Shown here piece after piece: positions 57,326 to 64,000 of a stretch of DNA of 64,000 nt. Location: assembly GCA_964525935.1 (NCBI GenBank), contig CAZGJZ010000009.1, positions 1 to 64,000 of the forward strand, read 5' to 3'. The translations under genes were made by a program, and so were the position numbers. The notes beneath the pieces were generated by a model. It made no database searches, had not been told where the DNA came from, and saw only the letters and a list, made by a program, of their open reading frames with translations. Source of the stretch: UBA2377 sp964525935. GTDB lineage: Bacteria > Verrucomicrobiota > Verrucomicrobiia > Opitutales > Opitutaceae. Numbering within the stretch: position 1 is the stretch's first letter; each line of letters starts with the position of its first letter.

Positions 57326-57637
57326 TCATGACCAATCCATTTTAGCAAACGCGGCGATCCAAACGAGCAAGTGCGCGCCCGCAGCCCAATATGGCGCCAA
57401 GGCGTAATACTTTAGCCATTTTTCACGGTTCCTTTTTCTGGTTTCTATAATCGCGAGCACCAACGCGACGATCCAAACCACCGGAATGAGAACCAAGGTC
57501 ACCATAAGCAAAATGCGAATGATCTCAAAATATGCGGGGACGGTCGGTTCATCGTAAGCGAATGCGGTCATCAATCCAATGAACGGCCACGCAAAAAATA
57601 GGCCTAGCCCACTTACAATCCACGGGGTCTTCTTCAT
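57326..57637 (-). CDS. Small membrane protein, three hydrophobic segments
   Basis: 103 aa with hydrophobic segments at about 6-28, 42-64 and 80-98, separated by a basic loop (ETRKRNREKWLKYY). Not recognised. It is less GC-rich than its neighbours. Possibly a PLDc_N-like or DUF small membrane protein, role unknown. Confidence 0.6.
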   Translation of the reverse strand: MKKTPWIVSGLGLFFAWPFIGLMTAFAYDEPTVPAYFEIIRILLMVTLVLIPVVWIVALVLAIIETRKRNREKWLKYYALAPYWAAGAHLLVWIAAFAKMDWS

Positions 57638-57705
57638 TTTCTCGAACAGCGCTATTTGCTATAGAATTTCGGATTACTATTTTCCGTTGCTGAAACCTTC
57701 GCAAC

Positions 57706-58641
57706 TCACTTTCGCCCGTGCGGTTTCGTTAGATCCAGCACCGGACCGAGCGGGACGATCTGCGTCGGGTTGATCTCGGTGTGCGTCACGTAGTAGTGCG
57801 ATTTGATGTGCGAAAAATTCACGGTCTCGGCGATGCCGGGCTGCTGATACAGGTCCTGCAGGTAGCCTTGCAGGTTGGGATAATCGACGATGCGGCGGAG
57901 GTTGCACTTGAAGTGGCCGTGGTAAACGGCGTCGAAGCGCACGAGGGTGCAGAAGAGTCGCCAGTCGGTCTCAACGGGTGCGGCGCCGAAGAGATAACGC
58001 TGCGAGGCGAGTCGCGCCTCCAAGGTGTCGAGCGTCTCGAACAGGTGGCGCACGGCGCGCTCGTAGGCTTTTTGTTTCGTGGCGAAGCCGGCGAGGTAGA
58101 CGCCGTTGTTGACGCGCTCGTAGATGAGCTTGCTCAGCTCGGCCTGCGTGGCGGCGAGGTCGGCGGGGAAGAGATTCGGCGTGCCGTCGTCGGGGCGGGC
58201 GAACTCGTCATTAAACATCCGGCAGATGTCGTCCTCGGAGTTGTTGACGATGCGTTTCGTCTGTTTGTCCCAGAGCACGGGCACGGTCCAGCGGCCGTGA
58301 AACTTCGGGTCGCTGGCGCGGTAGGCCTCGCTGAGAAATTTGAAGCCGTTGATCGGATCGGCTGAAAAACCGTCGCCCTCGCGAAACGCCCAGCCGCGCT
58401 CGTCGCGCACGGGATCAACGACGGTGAAGCCGATGATTTTTTCGAGCTGCTTCACGCGGCGAACGATGAGCGTGCGGTGGGCCCAGGGGCAGGCGAGGGA
58501 GATGTAGAGGTGGTAGCGACCGGCGTCGGGAGGGAAGGGCGTGGAGCCGTCGCGACGCACCCAGTGGCGAAAGGCGTCTTCCTGTCGCGCGAATTCGCCG
58601 TCGTCGCTGTTCTCGTCGGGAAACTGGCCGGGGTTGCTCAT
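57706..58641 (-). CDS. Glutathionyl-hydroquinone reductase-like glutathione S-transferase
   Basis: 311 aa from ATG at 58641. The xenobiotic-reductase GST type (ECM4/YqjG-like): catalytic Cys C51 in SLACPWAHRT, the GST-N continuation VPVLWDKQTKRIVNNSED, then a helical GST-C domain with YERVNNGVYLAGFA. These enzymes reduce glutathionyl-hydroquinones. Upstream in-frame codons lie in repeat DNA. Confidence 0.92.
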   Translation of the reverse strand: MSNPGQFPDENSDDGEFARQEDAFRHWVRRDGSTPFPPDAGRYHLYISLACPWAHRTLIVRRVKQLEKIIGFTVVDPVRDERGWAFREGDGFSADPINGFKFLSEAYRASDPKFHGRWTVPVLWDKQTKRIVNNSEDDICRMFNDEFARPDDGTPNLFPADLAATQAELSKLIYERVNNGVYLAGFATKQKAYERAVRHLFETLDTLEARLASQRYLFGAAPVETDWRLFCTLVRFDAVYHGHFKCNLRRIVDYPNLQGYLQDLYQQPGIAETVNFSHIKSHYYVTHTEINPTQIVPLGPVLDLTKPHGRK

Positions 58642-58695
58642 GCCGGGAAGCTGAACGCGGGCGGAGCCGTTGGCAAATCGCGGGACGAAGGATTT

Positions 58696-58873
58696 GGGGT
58701 AACCACGAAGGACACGAAGAGCACGAAGCCGGGCCAATCGCGAAAGCACGGAAGCGCGGAACGGCGGAGAATTTACCCCAAGGCTCATATGTATTTATTC
58801 CGCATCTCCGTCTTTCCGTGCTTCCGCGATTCTTTCTCCTGCTTTGGTCCTTTGTGCTCTTTGTGGTTAATTT
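58696..58873. repeat. Nested inverted repeats between divergent genes
   Basis: The outer arms are ACGAAG type (GGTAACCACGAAGGACACGA from ~58697, and TCCTTTGTGCTCTTTGTGGT to ~58868). Inside lies a second inverted pair: AATCGCGAAAGCACGGAAGC (58737) facing GCTTCCGCGATT (58820-58831). It covers the whole gap between the divergent glutathione transferase and MFS genes, so promoters for both must lie within or beside it. Confidence 0.85.
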
Positions 58874-58928
58874 GGATTGGGATCGCGTTTGCCTTTCGGA
58901 CGCGGGGCGGCTCGGCTGCGCGGCTTCC

Positions 58929-60089
58929 ATGACTGTTGCCCCGCGCTTGCTGACGAATCTTTGCTACCTCGCCATGATGAGCCTCGCCATCGGGCTCAAC
59001 CTGTTGCCGGTGTTTCTCACGACGTTGAGCGCGACCTACGGCGGGGCGGAAGGGCTCACGCAGGAGCAACTCGGCCGGCTGGGCGCGATCACGTTTGCGG
59101 GACTCGTGGTGGGCATCCTGGCGACGGGACCACTGGCGGACCGTTATGGGGCGAAGCTGTTCGCGCAACTCGGCACCGGTCTGATCGCGGTGAGCCTGCT
59201 CGCGGCCGCCTTCGCGCCCGGCTACGTCTCGCTGGCGGTGGCGCTTTTTGCGCTCGGGCTGGGCGCGGGACAGATCGACATGGTGCTGAGCCCGGTGGTG
59301 GCGGCGCTGAATCCCGAGCGGCGCGCGGCGGCGATGAACTGGCTGCACTCGTTTTACTGCGTGGGCGCGGTGGTCACGATTCTGGCGGGCACGCTCGTGC
59401 TGGAAATGGGCTATGGCTGGCGGACGGCGTGCCTCGTGTTGCTGCCCCTGCCGGCGGGACTGTTGCTGGCTTTCTCGCGGCTGACTTTTCCGCCGCTGAG
59501 TGTTGAAGGGGGCCGGCTTTCCGTGCGCGTGCTGTTGAAACGCGGCTGGTTTCTCGGCGCGCTGGTGGCGATTTTTCTCGGCGGTGCAACTGAGCTCGGC
59601 ATGGCGCAATGGCTGCCGGCGTATGCGGAAAAATCGCTCGGTTATCCTGCGCGGATTGCCGGCTCGGCGCTGTTGTTGTTTTCGCTGGCGATGGTGGCGG
59701 GGCGCATGGTCGTGGGCGCGATGGGCCCGCGCTGGGATCCGTTTCGCGTGATGGCGTGGGGCTGCGGGCTCTCGGTGGTGTTGTTTATCGGCGGCTCGTT
59801 TCTGCCGGTGCCGGGTCTCGCGCTCGCGGCGTGCATCGCGGCGGGCCTGACGGGTAGCTGCCTGTGGCCGACGATGCTGGCAGTGACGGCGGACCGTTAC
59901 CCGGATGGCGGTGCGAGCATGTTTGGCGCGCTGGCGGCGCTCGGCAACGCGGGCGGCATCTGCATGCCGTGGATCGTGGGCTGGGTGGCGGACCGCCATG
60001 ACCTGCACTGGGGCCTCGCGATCTCGGCGCTCGCGCCGGCGCTGATGCTGCCGCTCGTTCTCGCATTGAAACGGAGCAAGACCTCGTAA
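58929..60089 (+). CDS. MFS transporter (sugar/fucose-permease-like)
   Basis: A 386-aa, 12-helix major facilitator protein. It starts at ATG 58929 (MTVAPRLLTNLCYLAMM); the frame before it is repeat DNA. The loop between helices 2 and 3 reads ATGPLADRYGAKLFAQLG, and the helix-4/5 region YVSLAVALFALGLGAGQIDM resembles fucose/glucose permease-type carriers. It is followed 27 bp later by the GH78-like glycosidase, suggesting uptake of the same oligosaccharide. Confidence 0.88.
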   Translation: MTVAPRLLTNLCYLAMMSLAIGLNLLPVFLTTLSATYGGAEGLTQEQLGRLGAITFAGLVVGILATGPLADRYGAKLFAQLGTGLIAVSLLAAAFAPGYVSLAVALFALGLGAGQIDMVLSPVVAALNPERRAAAMNWLHSFYCVGAVVTILAGTLVLEMGYGWRTACLVLLPLPAGLLLAFSRLTFPPLSVEGGRLSVRVLLKRGWFLGALVAIFLGGATELGMAQWLPAYAEKSLGYPARIAGSALLLFSLAMVAGRMVVGAMGPRWDPFRVMAWGCGLSVVLFIGGSFLPVPGLALAACIAAGLTGSCLWPTMLAVTADRYPDGGASMFGALAALGNAGGICMPWIVGWVADRHDLHWGLAISALAPALMLPLVLALKRSKTS

Positions 60090-60116
60090 CACTTTCGCCC
60101 GCTTTTCTTTTTCCCC

Positions 60117-62357
60117 ATGAGCAAATCCCCTTCGTTCACCCAAGCCGTCCCCGTCTGGTCCGCCTCGCTCGCGAAGCAGATGAATATCTGGCTCAGCTTC
60201 CACGCGCGCGTGGCGCTCGCCCCCAAGGCGACCGCCACGCTGCGGATCGCCGGCGCCCAGGCCTGGCGCGTGCTCGCCAACGGCCAGCTCATCGCCCGCG
60301 GGCCTGCGCGCACGGCGCATGGTCACGCCCGCGTGGATGAATGGGCGGTGAAAGGTAACGCGTCCGGCGTGACGGAATTCGTGATCGAGGTGATGGGCTA
60401 CGGCGTGCCGACGTTCTGCTCGACCTTCGAGCCGGCTTTCCTGTGTGCCGAGCTGGTGGTGGGGAAAAAAGCGCTGCTTTGGACCGCGCCGAAGGGCGGC
60501 GGATTTACCGCCGAGCACCGCGGCGAACGCGTGCAAAACGTCGAGCGCTACAGCTATCAACGGGCATTTGTTGAAGGCTACCGCATCGAGAAGATCGGCC
60601 AGTTCTGGCAGGCGCCGGGCTACAGTCCGGCAAAGCCGCACGCGTTGGCGCGCGTGACGCACAAGCGCGCGTGGCTCGAACGCGGGGTGGCGTATCCCGA
60701 TATTTCCGTGACGCAACCGCGGGCGGCGGCCGTGCGCGGCACGTCGACCTATAACCGCAAGCTCGTCGCCCAGGCGCCGAAGTGGGGTAATCTCTTCGAG
60801 GTGCCGAAGACCTCGCTCGGCTATCCGCTCGATCAGGTGGCGTGGCCGTTGTTCGAGACGCTGGCGGCGGTGCGGTTCAAGACTGGCGGCGCGGCTAAGC
60901 TCAAGGCTGGCGCACCGGTCGCGCTGAAGGCCCGCCAGTGGCTGCGCGCGGATTTCGGCACGGACAACACCGGCTTTCCCGCGGCGCGGCTCAAGGCCCG
61001 CACGGCGACGCGCGTGCTGTTCGTGTTCGACGAGATTTTGGTCGACGATCAGGTGAAGTTCAACCGCTCGGGCTGCGTCAACGCGCTGTGGCTCGATCTT
61101 GCGGCGGGCACGGAGATCGATTTCGAGGCGTTCGAGCCCTACACCTTCCGCTTCCTGCAGGTGCTGGTGTGGACCGGCTCCGCCGAGGTTTCGGACATCC
61201 GCATGCGGCATTTCATCAATGCCATGCCGCTGCGCGAGGCGCCGGCCGGCCTGAGTCCGGCGGCGAAGTCGGTGCGCAAATCGGCGTTGTGGAGTTTCCG
61301 CCAGAACGCGCTGGATGTCTTCATGGACTGTCCGGCACGCGAGCGCGCGGGCTGGCTGTGCGACAGTCTTTTCACCGGGCGCGCCGAGTGGCACCTGTGC
61401 GGCGACAATCCGATCGAGCGGGCGTTTTTGGAAAACTACCTGCGCCCGGCGAAGTTCACCGACGACCTGCCGAAGGGCATGGTGCCGATGTGCTACCCGG
61501 CGGAGGCGCTGAACAAGCAGTTCATCCCCAATTGGGCGATGTTCTTCATCGTGCAGCTTGACGAGGTCGGCCGTGAGCGCCGGCTGCCGGCATCGCTGCG
61601 GCCGCTGATCGCGCGACGCGTGCGCGGGCTGCTGGATTATTTCCGCAAGTTTGAGAACGAGATCGGGCTGCTGGAGAAACTGGAGAGCTGGGTCTTCGTC
61701 GAGTGGTCCAAGGCCAACGAGTTCGTGCAGGATGTGAATTTCCCGACGAATATGCTCTACGCTGCGACGCTGCGGTCGGCGGCACGCCTGTTGCGCGACC
61801 CGAAGCTGGCGGCGCAGGCGGCGAAAATCGAGGCCACGATCCGCGAACTGGCGTGGCGGGGCGGGCGGTTTGTCGACAACGCGACGCGCGACAAGGACGG
61901 CAAGCTCGTCGTGACGGACAACGCCAGCGAGGTCTGCCAGTATTACGCGTTTTACTTCGGCCTGGCCTCGCCAAAGCGCGAGACGGAGCTGTGGAAGCGG
62001 TTGGTGCGTGCGGACTATGGTCCGCTGTTTCCGGCGAATGTGTTCGTTGGGAAAATCATGCGCCTCGACCTGCTGATCCAGCACGGCGAATACGACGCAG
62101 CCCGTCGCGAACTCCTGCGCAGCTACCTGCCGATGGCCAAGCTGACCGGCACCTTGTGGGAGTTGTTCAACAAGGACGTGAGCTGCAACCACGGCTTCAC
62201 CTCCTACATCGCGCTGCTCATCGACCGCTTGGCGGGCCGCGGAGCGTTAAAAAAAAGCGCGGCCGGGCTGGGCAAGGTGCGGGGAGGCAAGCTGGCCTCC
62301 ACGCGCAAAAGCGCCGCGTCTGAGACCTCCTACATCACGCGCGTGGTCGCGGAGTGA
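60117..62357 (+). CDS. GH78-like alpha-L-rhamnosidase family protein 2
   Basis: 746 aa. It has N-terminal beta-sandwich domains and an (alpha/alpha)6 barrel. Unlike the enzyme at 16168, this one keeps the GH78 signature DCPARERAGWLCD with its catalytic Glu. The barrel's late motif GTLWELFNKDVSCNHGFTSY also fits, although the usual SHxW reads CNHGF. No signal peptide. A basic, Lys/Ser-rich tail ends the protein. Likely cotranscribed with the upstream MFS transporter as a small uptake-and-hydrolysis unit. Confidence 0.85.
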   Translation: MSKSPSFTQAVPVWSASLAKQMNIWLSFHARVALAPKATATLRIAGAQAWRVLANGQLIARGPARTAHGHARVDEWAVKGNASGVTEFVIEVMGYGVPTFCSTFEPAFLCAELVVGKKALLWTAPKGGGFTAEHRGERVQNVERYSYQRAFVEGYRIEKIGQFWQAPGYSPAKPHALARVTHKRAWLERGVAYPDISVTQPRAAAVRGTSTYNRKLVAQAPKWGNLFEVPKTSLGYPLDQVAWPLFETLAAVRFKTGGAAKLKAGAPVALKARQWLRADFGTDNTGFPAARLKARTATRVLFVFDEILVDDQVKFNRSGCVNALWLDLAAGTEIDFEAFEPYTFRFLQVLVWTGSAEVSDIRMRHFINAMPLREAPAGLSPAAKSVRKSALWSFRQNALDVFMDCPARERAGWLCDSLFTGRAEWHLCGDNPIERAFLENYLRPAKFTDDLPKGMVPMCYPAEALNKQFIPNWAMFFIVQLDEVGRERRLPASLRPLIARRVRGLLDYFRKFENEIGLLEKLESWVFVEWSKANEFVQDVNFPTNMLYAATLRSAARLLRDPKLAAQAAKIEATIRELAWRGGRFVDNATRDKDGKLVVTDNASEVCQYYAFYFGLASPKRETELWKRLVRADYGPLFPANVFVGKIMRLDLLIQHGEYDAARRELLRSYLPMAKLTGTLWELFNKDVSCNHGFTSYIALLIDRLAGRGALKKSAAGLGKVRGGKLASTRKSAASETSYITRVVAE

Positions 62358-62368
62358 TCGAATCTACC

Positions 62369-63592
62369 TTACGTCCGTGAGTGCGTGAGCTTGTCCAAAT
62401 TCGGCAGGAAAGTGGCGAGCAGGCCGATCAACGGGAGCCACGCGCAGAGGGCGAATACATACTCGACGCTGGTGTGGTCGGCGAGTCGGCCCAGCAGCGC
62501 GGAGCCGATGCCGCCCATGCCAAACGCAAAGCCGAAGAAGAGTCCGCTGATGAGGCCGACTTTGCCCGGCACGAGCTCCTGCGCGTAAACGAGGATCGCG
62601 GAAAAAGCGGACGCCAGGATCACGCCGATGATCATGGTCAGCACGGCGGTCCAAAACAGCGTGGCGTGCGGCAGGAGCAGGGAAAAGGGCGCCACGCCGA
62701 GGATGGAAACCCAGATGACGAGCTTGCGGCCCACGCGGTCGCCAACCGGGCCACCGATGATCGTGCCCGCAGCCACGGCGAAAAGAAACAGGAAGAGAAA
62801 CAGCTGGGCGTGCTGCGCCGTGACGTCGAACCGGTGCATCAGGTAAAACGTGTAGTAGCTCGTGAAGCTCGCGAGGTAGAAGTATTTTGAGAAGATGAGC
62901 GCGGCGAGAATCGCGATGATGAACGCCGTGCGCTTGGGCGACAGCGGGGCTTTGCCAGCGGCGCGGGGCGGAAAGGGGCTGCGGCTCATCTGCAACAGCC
63001 GGTCGCGATACCAGCGGCCGACCCACACGAGCAGCACGATGCCGACGAAGGCCAGCAGCGTGAACCACAGGATGTGGGCCTGTCCGTGCGACATCACGAC
63101 GAGCGCGGCCAGCAGCGGGCCGAGCGAGCTGCCGAGATTGCCGCCGACTTGGAAGATGGATTGCGCGAAACCGTGTCGGCCGCCCGAAGCGAGGCGCGCG
63201 AGCCGCGAAGCCTCCGGATGGAAAATCGCGGAGCCCAGTCCGACGAGCGCGGCGGAGACGAGGATGAGCGGGTAATTCCACGCGTGCGAGAGCAGCGCGA
63301 GTCCGACGAGGGTGGCCGCCATGCCGGCGGGCAGCGACCACGGCTGGGGTTTGCCGTCGGTGTAGTGGCCGACGAGCGGTTGCAGCAGCGAGGCGGTGAG
63401 CTGGGAGACAAACGTGATCATGCCAATCTGGGAAAAGCTCAGATGGTAGGCGTCCTTCAGGACGGGGTAGATCGCGGGCAGCAGCGACTGGATCGTATCG
63501 TTGAGCAGGTGCGAAATGCTCAGCGCGATGAGCACCGCGAAGGCGGTGTTTTCGGCAGAAGAGCGGGGATCGGGCGCGGCAGCACTGGTCAT
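62369..63592 (-). CDS. MFS transporter, fosmidomycin-resistance (Fsr)-like
   Basis: 407 aa from ATG at 63592. Twelve hydrophobic segments; the N-terminal ISHLLNDTIQSLLPAIYPVLKDAYHLSFSQIGMITF is the Fsr family hallmark, together with GLGSAIFHPEASRLARLASGGRHG in helix 4 and GPVGDRVGRK in the second half. Fsr-type carriers export drugs. Its true substrate here is unknown. The upstream frame extension overlaps intergenic DNA. Confidence 0.92.
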   Translation of the reverse strand: MTSAAAPDPRSSAENTAFAVLIALSISHLLNDTIQSLLPAIYPVLKDAYHLSFSQIGMITFVSQLTASLLQPLVGHYTDGKPQPWSLPAGMAATLVGLALLSHAWNYPLILVSAALVGLGSAIFHPEASRLARLASGGRHGFAQSIFQVGGNLGSSLGPLLAALVVMSHGQAHILWFTLLAFVGIVLLVWVGRWYRDRLLQMSRSPFPPRAAGKAPLSPKRTAFIIAILAALIFSKYFYLASFTSYYTFYLMHRFDVTAQHAQLFLFLFLFAVAAGTIIGGPVGDRVGRKLVIWVSILGVAPFSLLLPHATLFWTAVLTMIIGVILASAFSAILVYAQELVPGKVGLISGLFFGFAFGMGGIGSALLGRLADHTSVEYVFALCAWLPLIGLLATFLPNLDKLTHSRT

Positions 63593-63690
63593 GGAAGTGC
63601 GAATCAATAGGGGCGCCGGCCCGCGTGGCAAATGCGGGGGTGTGTCATTAATCCGCCGCGAAGCGGACGTGGTGCGGGCTACTATTCGCC

Positions 63691-64000
63691 TTAGGCCGGC
63701 GGATGCCAGTCGGGGCACGGCCAGTTGTATATGAACCGCGGGTCCGTGATTTTCCACGAGACGGTGCGGGCGTGAGAACGGCGCACATTGGGGATGGCGG
63801 CGAGGCGGTCGGCGAATTCGCTCCACCCGTATTCGACGGCGATCTCGGCGGGCATGGGCAGTTGCCAGGGGCGCGCGGCGGCGCGTCGAGCGATCGCTTG
63901 CGCGACATCGCGGCGGATGTGCGCCCGCACATCGGCGACGGGATAAAGTTCGCAGGTGGCCCAGCCGGTGCCGCGCTTGGTCGCGGTGGTGCCGGCCCAG
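63691..64000 (-). CDS. Partial gene, 3' end (possible M55 D-aminopeptidase)
   Basis: An uninterrupted minus-strand frame enters from the window edge and ends at 63691. The visible ~102 residues read TKRGTGWATCELYPVADV, then a helical stretch, PMPAEIAVEYGWSEFADRLA, and ITDPRFIYNWPCPDWHPPA. The layout (KRGTGxx..., helix, hydrophobic strand, variable tail) resembles the C-terminus of DppA-like M55 D-aminopeptidases, but the match is faint. Identity needs the upstream sequence. Confidence 0.45.
   Translation of the reverse strand, partial: WAGTTATKRGTGWATCELYPVADVRAHIRRDVAQAIARRAAARPWQLPMPAEIAVEYGWSEFADRLAAIPNVRRSHARTVSWKITDPRFIYNWPCPDWHPPA

Noticed and set aside
58785..62192. 1135-codon minus-strand open frame opposite the MFS and GH78-like genes
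   Set aside because: An Arg/His/Ala-rich shadow of two well-supported plus-strand genes, with no recognisable domain.

Overview
The window is GC-rich chromosomal DNA from a free-living, carbohydrate-degrading bacterium. Gene content points to the Opitutaceae (Verrucomicrobiota). The clues are a very long Oar-type TonB-dependent receptor, GH78-like rhamnosidases, an alpha-L-fucosidase-like enzyme, a GH1 beta-glucosidase, many Gfo/Idh/MocA, sugar isomerase, PhyH and MR-type sugar-acid enzymes, and a Chlamydia-like class I ribonucleotide reductase, which fits the PVC superphylum. No database search was possible, so the taxonomic call is an inference.

Layout. 1-2693: the 3' part of a 23S rRNA gene, a complete 5S rRNA and a strong terminator ending in a GAAA tetraloop. 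2731-6682: a small adenine-methylase-like protein, then a TonB-dependent receptor with its terminator. 6979-11819: nrdB and nrdA behind two NrdR-box-like sites 32 bp apart. 11833-14424: two lower-GC genes of unknown function (a two-TM/TPR-like protein and an anchored protein). 14581-23363: an unusual cluster of four ATP-grasp ligase paralogues (two on each strand, tail to tail), a GH78-like glycosidase and an internally deleted serC remnant. 23558-30372: a sugar-acid/small-molecule block (two PhyH oxygenases, mannonate dehydratase, type 2 ArgC, VOC protein, MR/MLE-type dehydratase, creatininase). 30493-36488: two overlapping ABC exporter genes and a TMTC-like membrane/TPR protein. 36582-46335: GNAT, membrane spermidine-synthase-like protein, hydrolase, TIM-barrel isomerase, Gfo/Idh/MocA oxidoreductase, EngB GTPase, a tRNA-guanine transglycosylase fused to an MnmC-like methyltransferase, and a secreted papain-like protease. 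46466-55476: epimerase, fucosidase-like enzyme, Nramp-like transporter, YchJ-like protein, flavin monooxygenase, pseudopilin pair, a 54-aa zinc-ribbon-like protein, GH1 glucosidase and a low-GC hypothetical. 55587-64000: aminotransferase, a tiny hydrophobic ORF with its own promoter/terminator signature, a glutathione transferase, two MFS transporters, a second GH78-like enzyme and the 3' end of a further gene.

Many intergenic gaps carry dispersed repeats. One class is built from three CACGRA-like cores about 9-10 bp apart and often occurs as facing inverted copies. Another is a short GTCTTTGAC-centred palindrome, usually in pairs. These repeats generate many spurious ORFs. The best candidates for new biology are the ATP-grasp cluster with its flanking 85-bp duplication and truncated serC, the TGT-MnmC fusion, and the dispersed repeat family.
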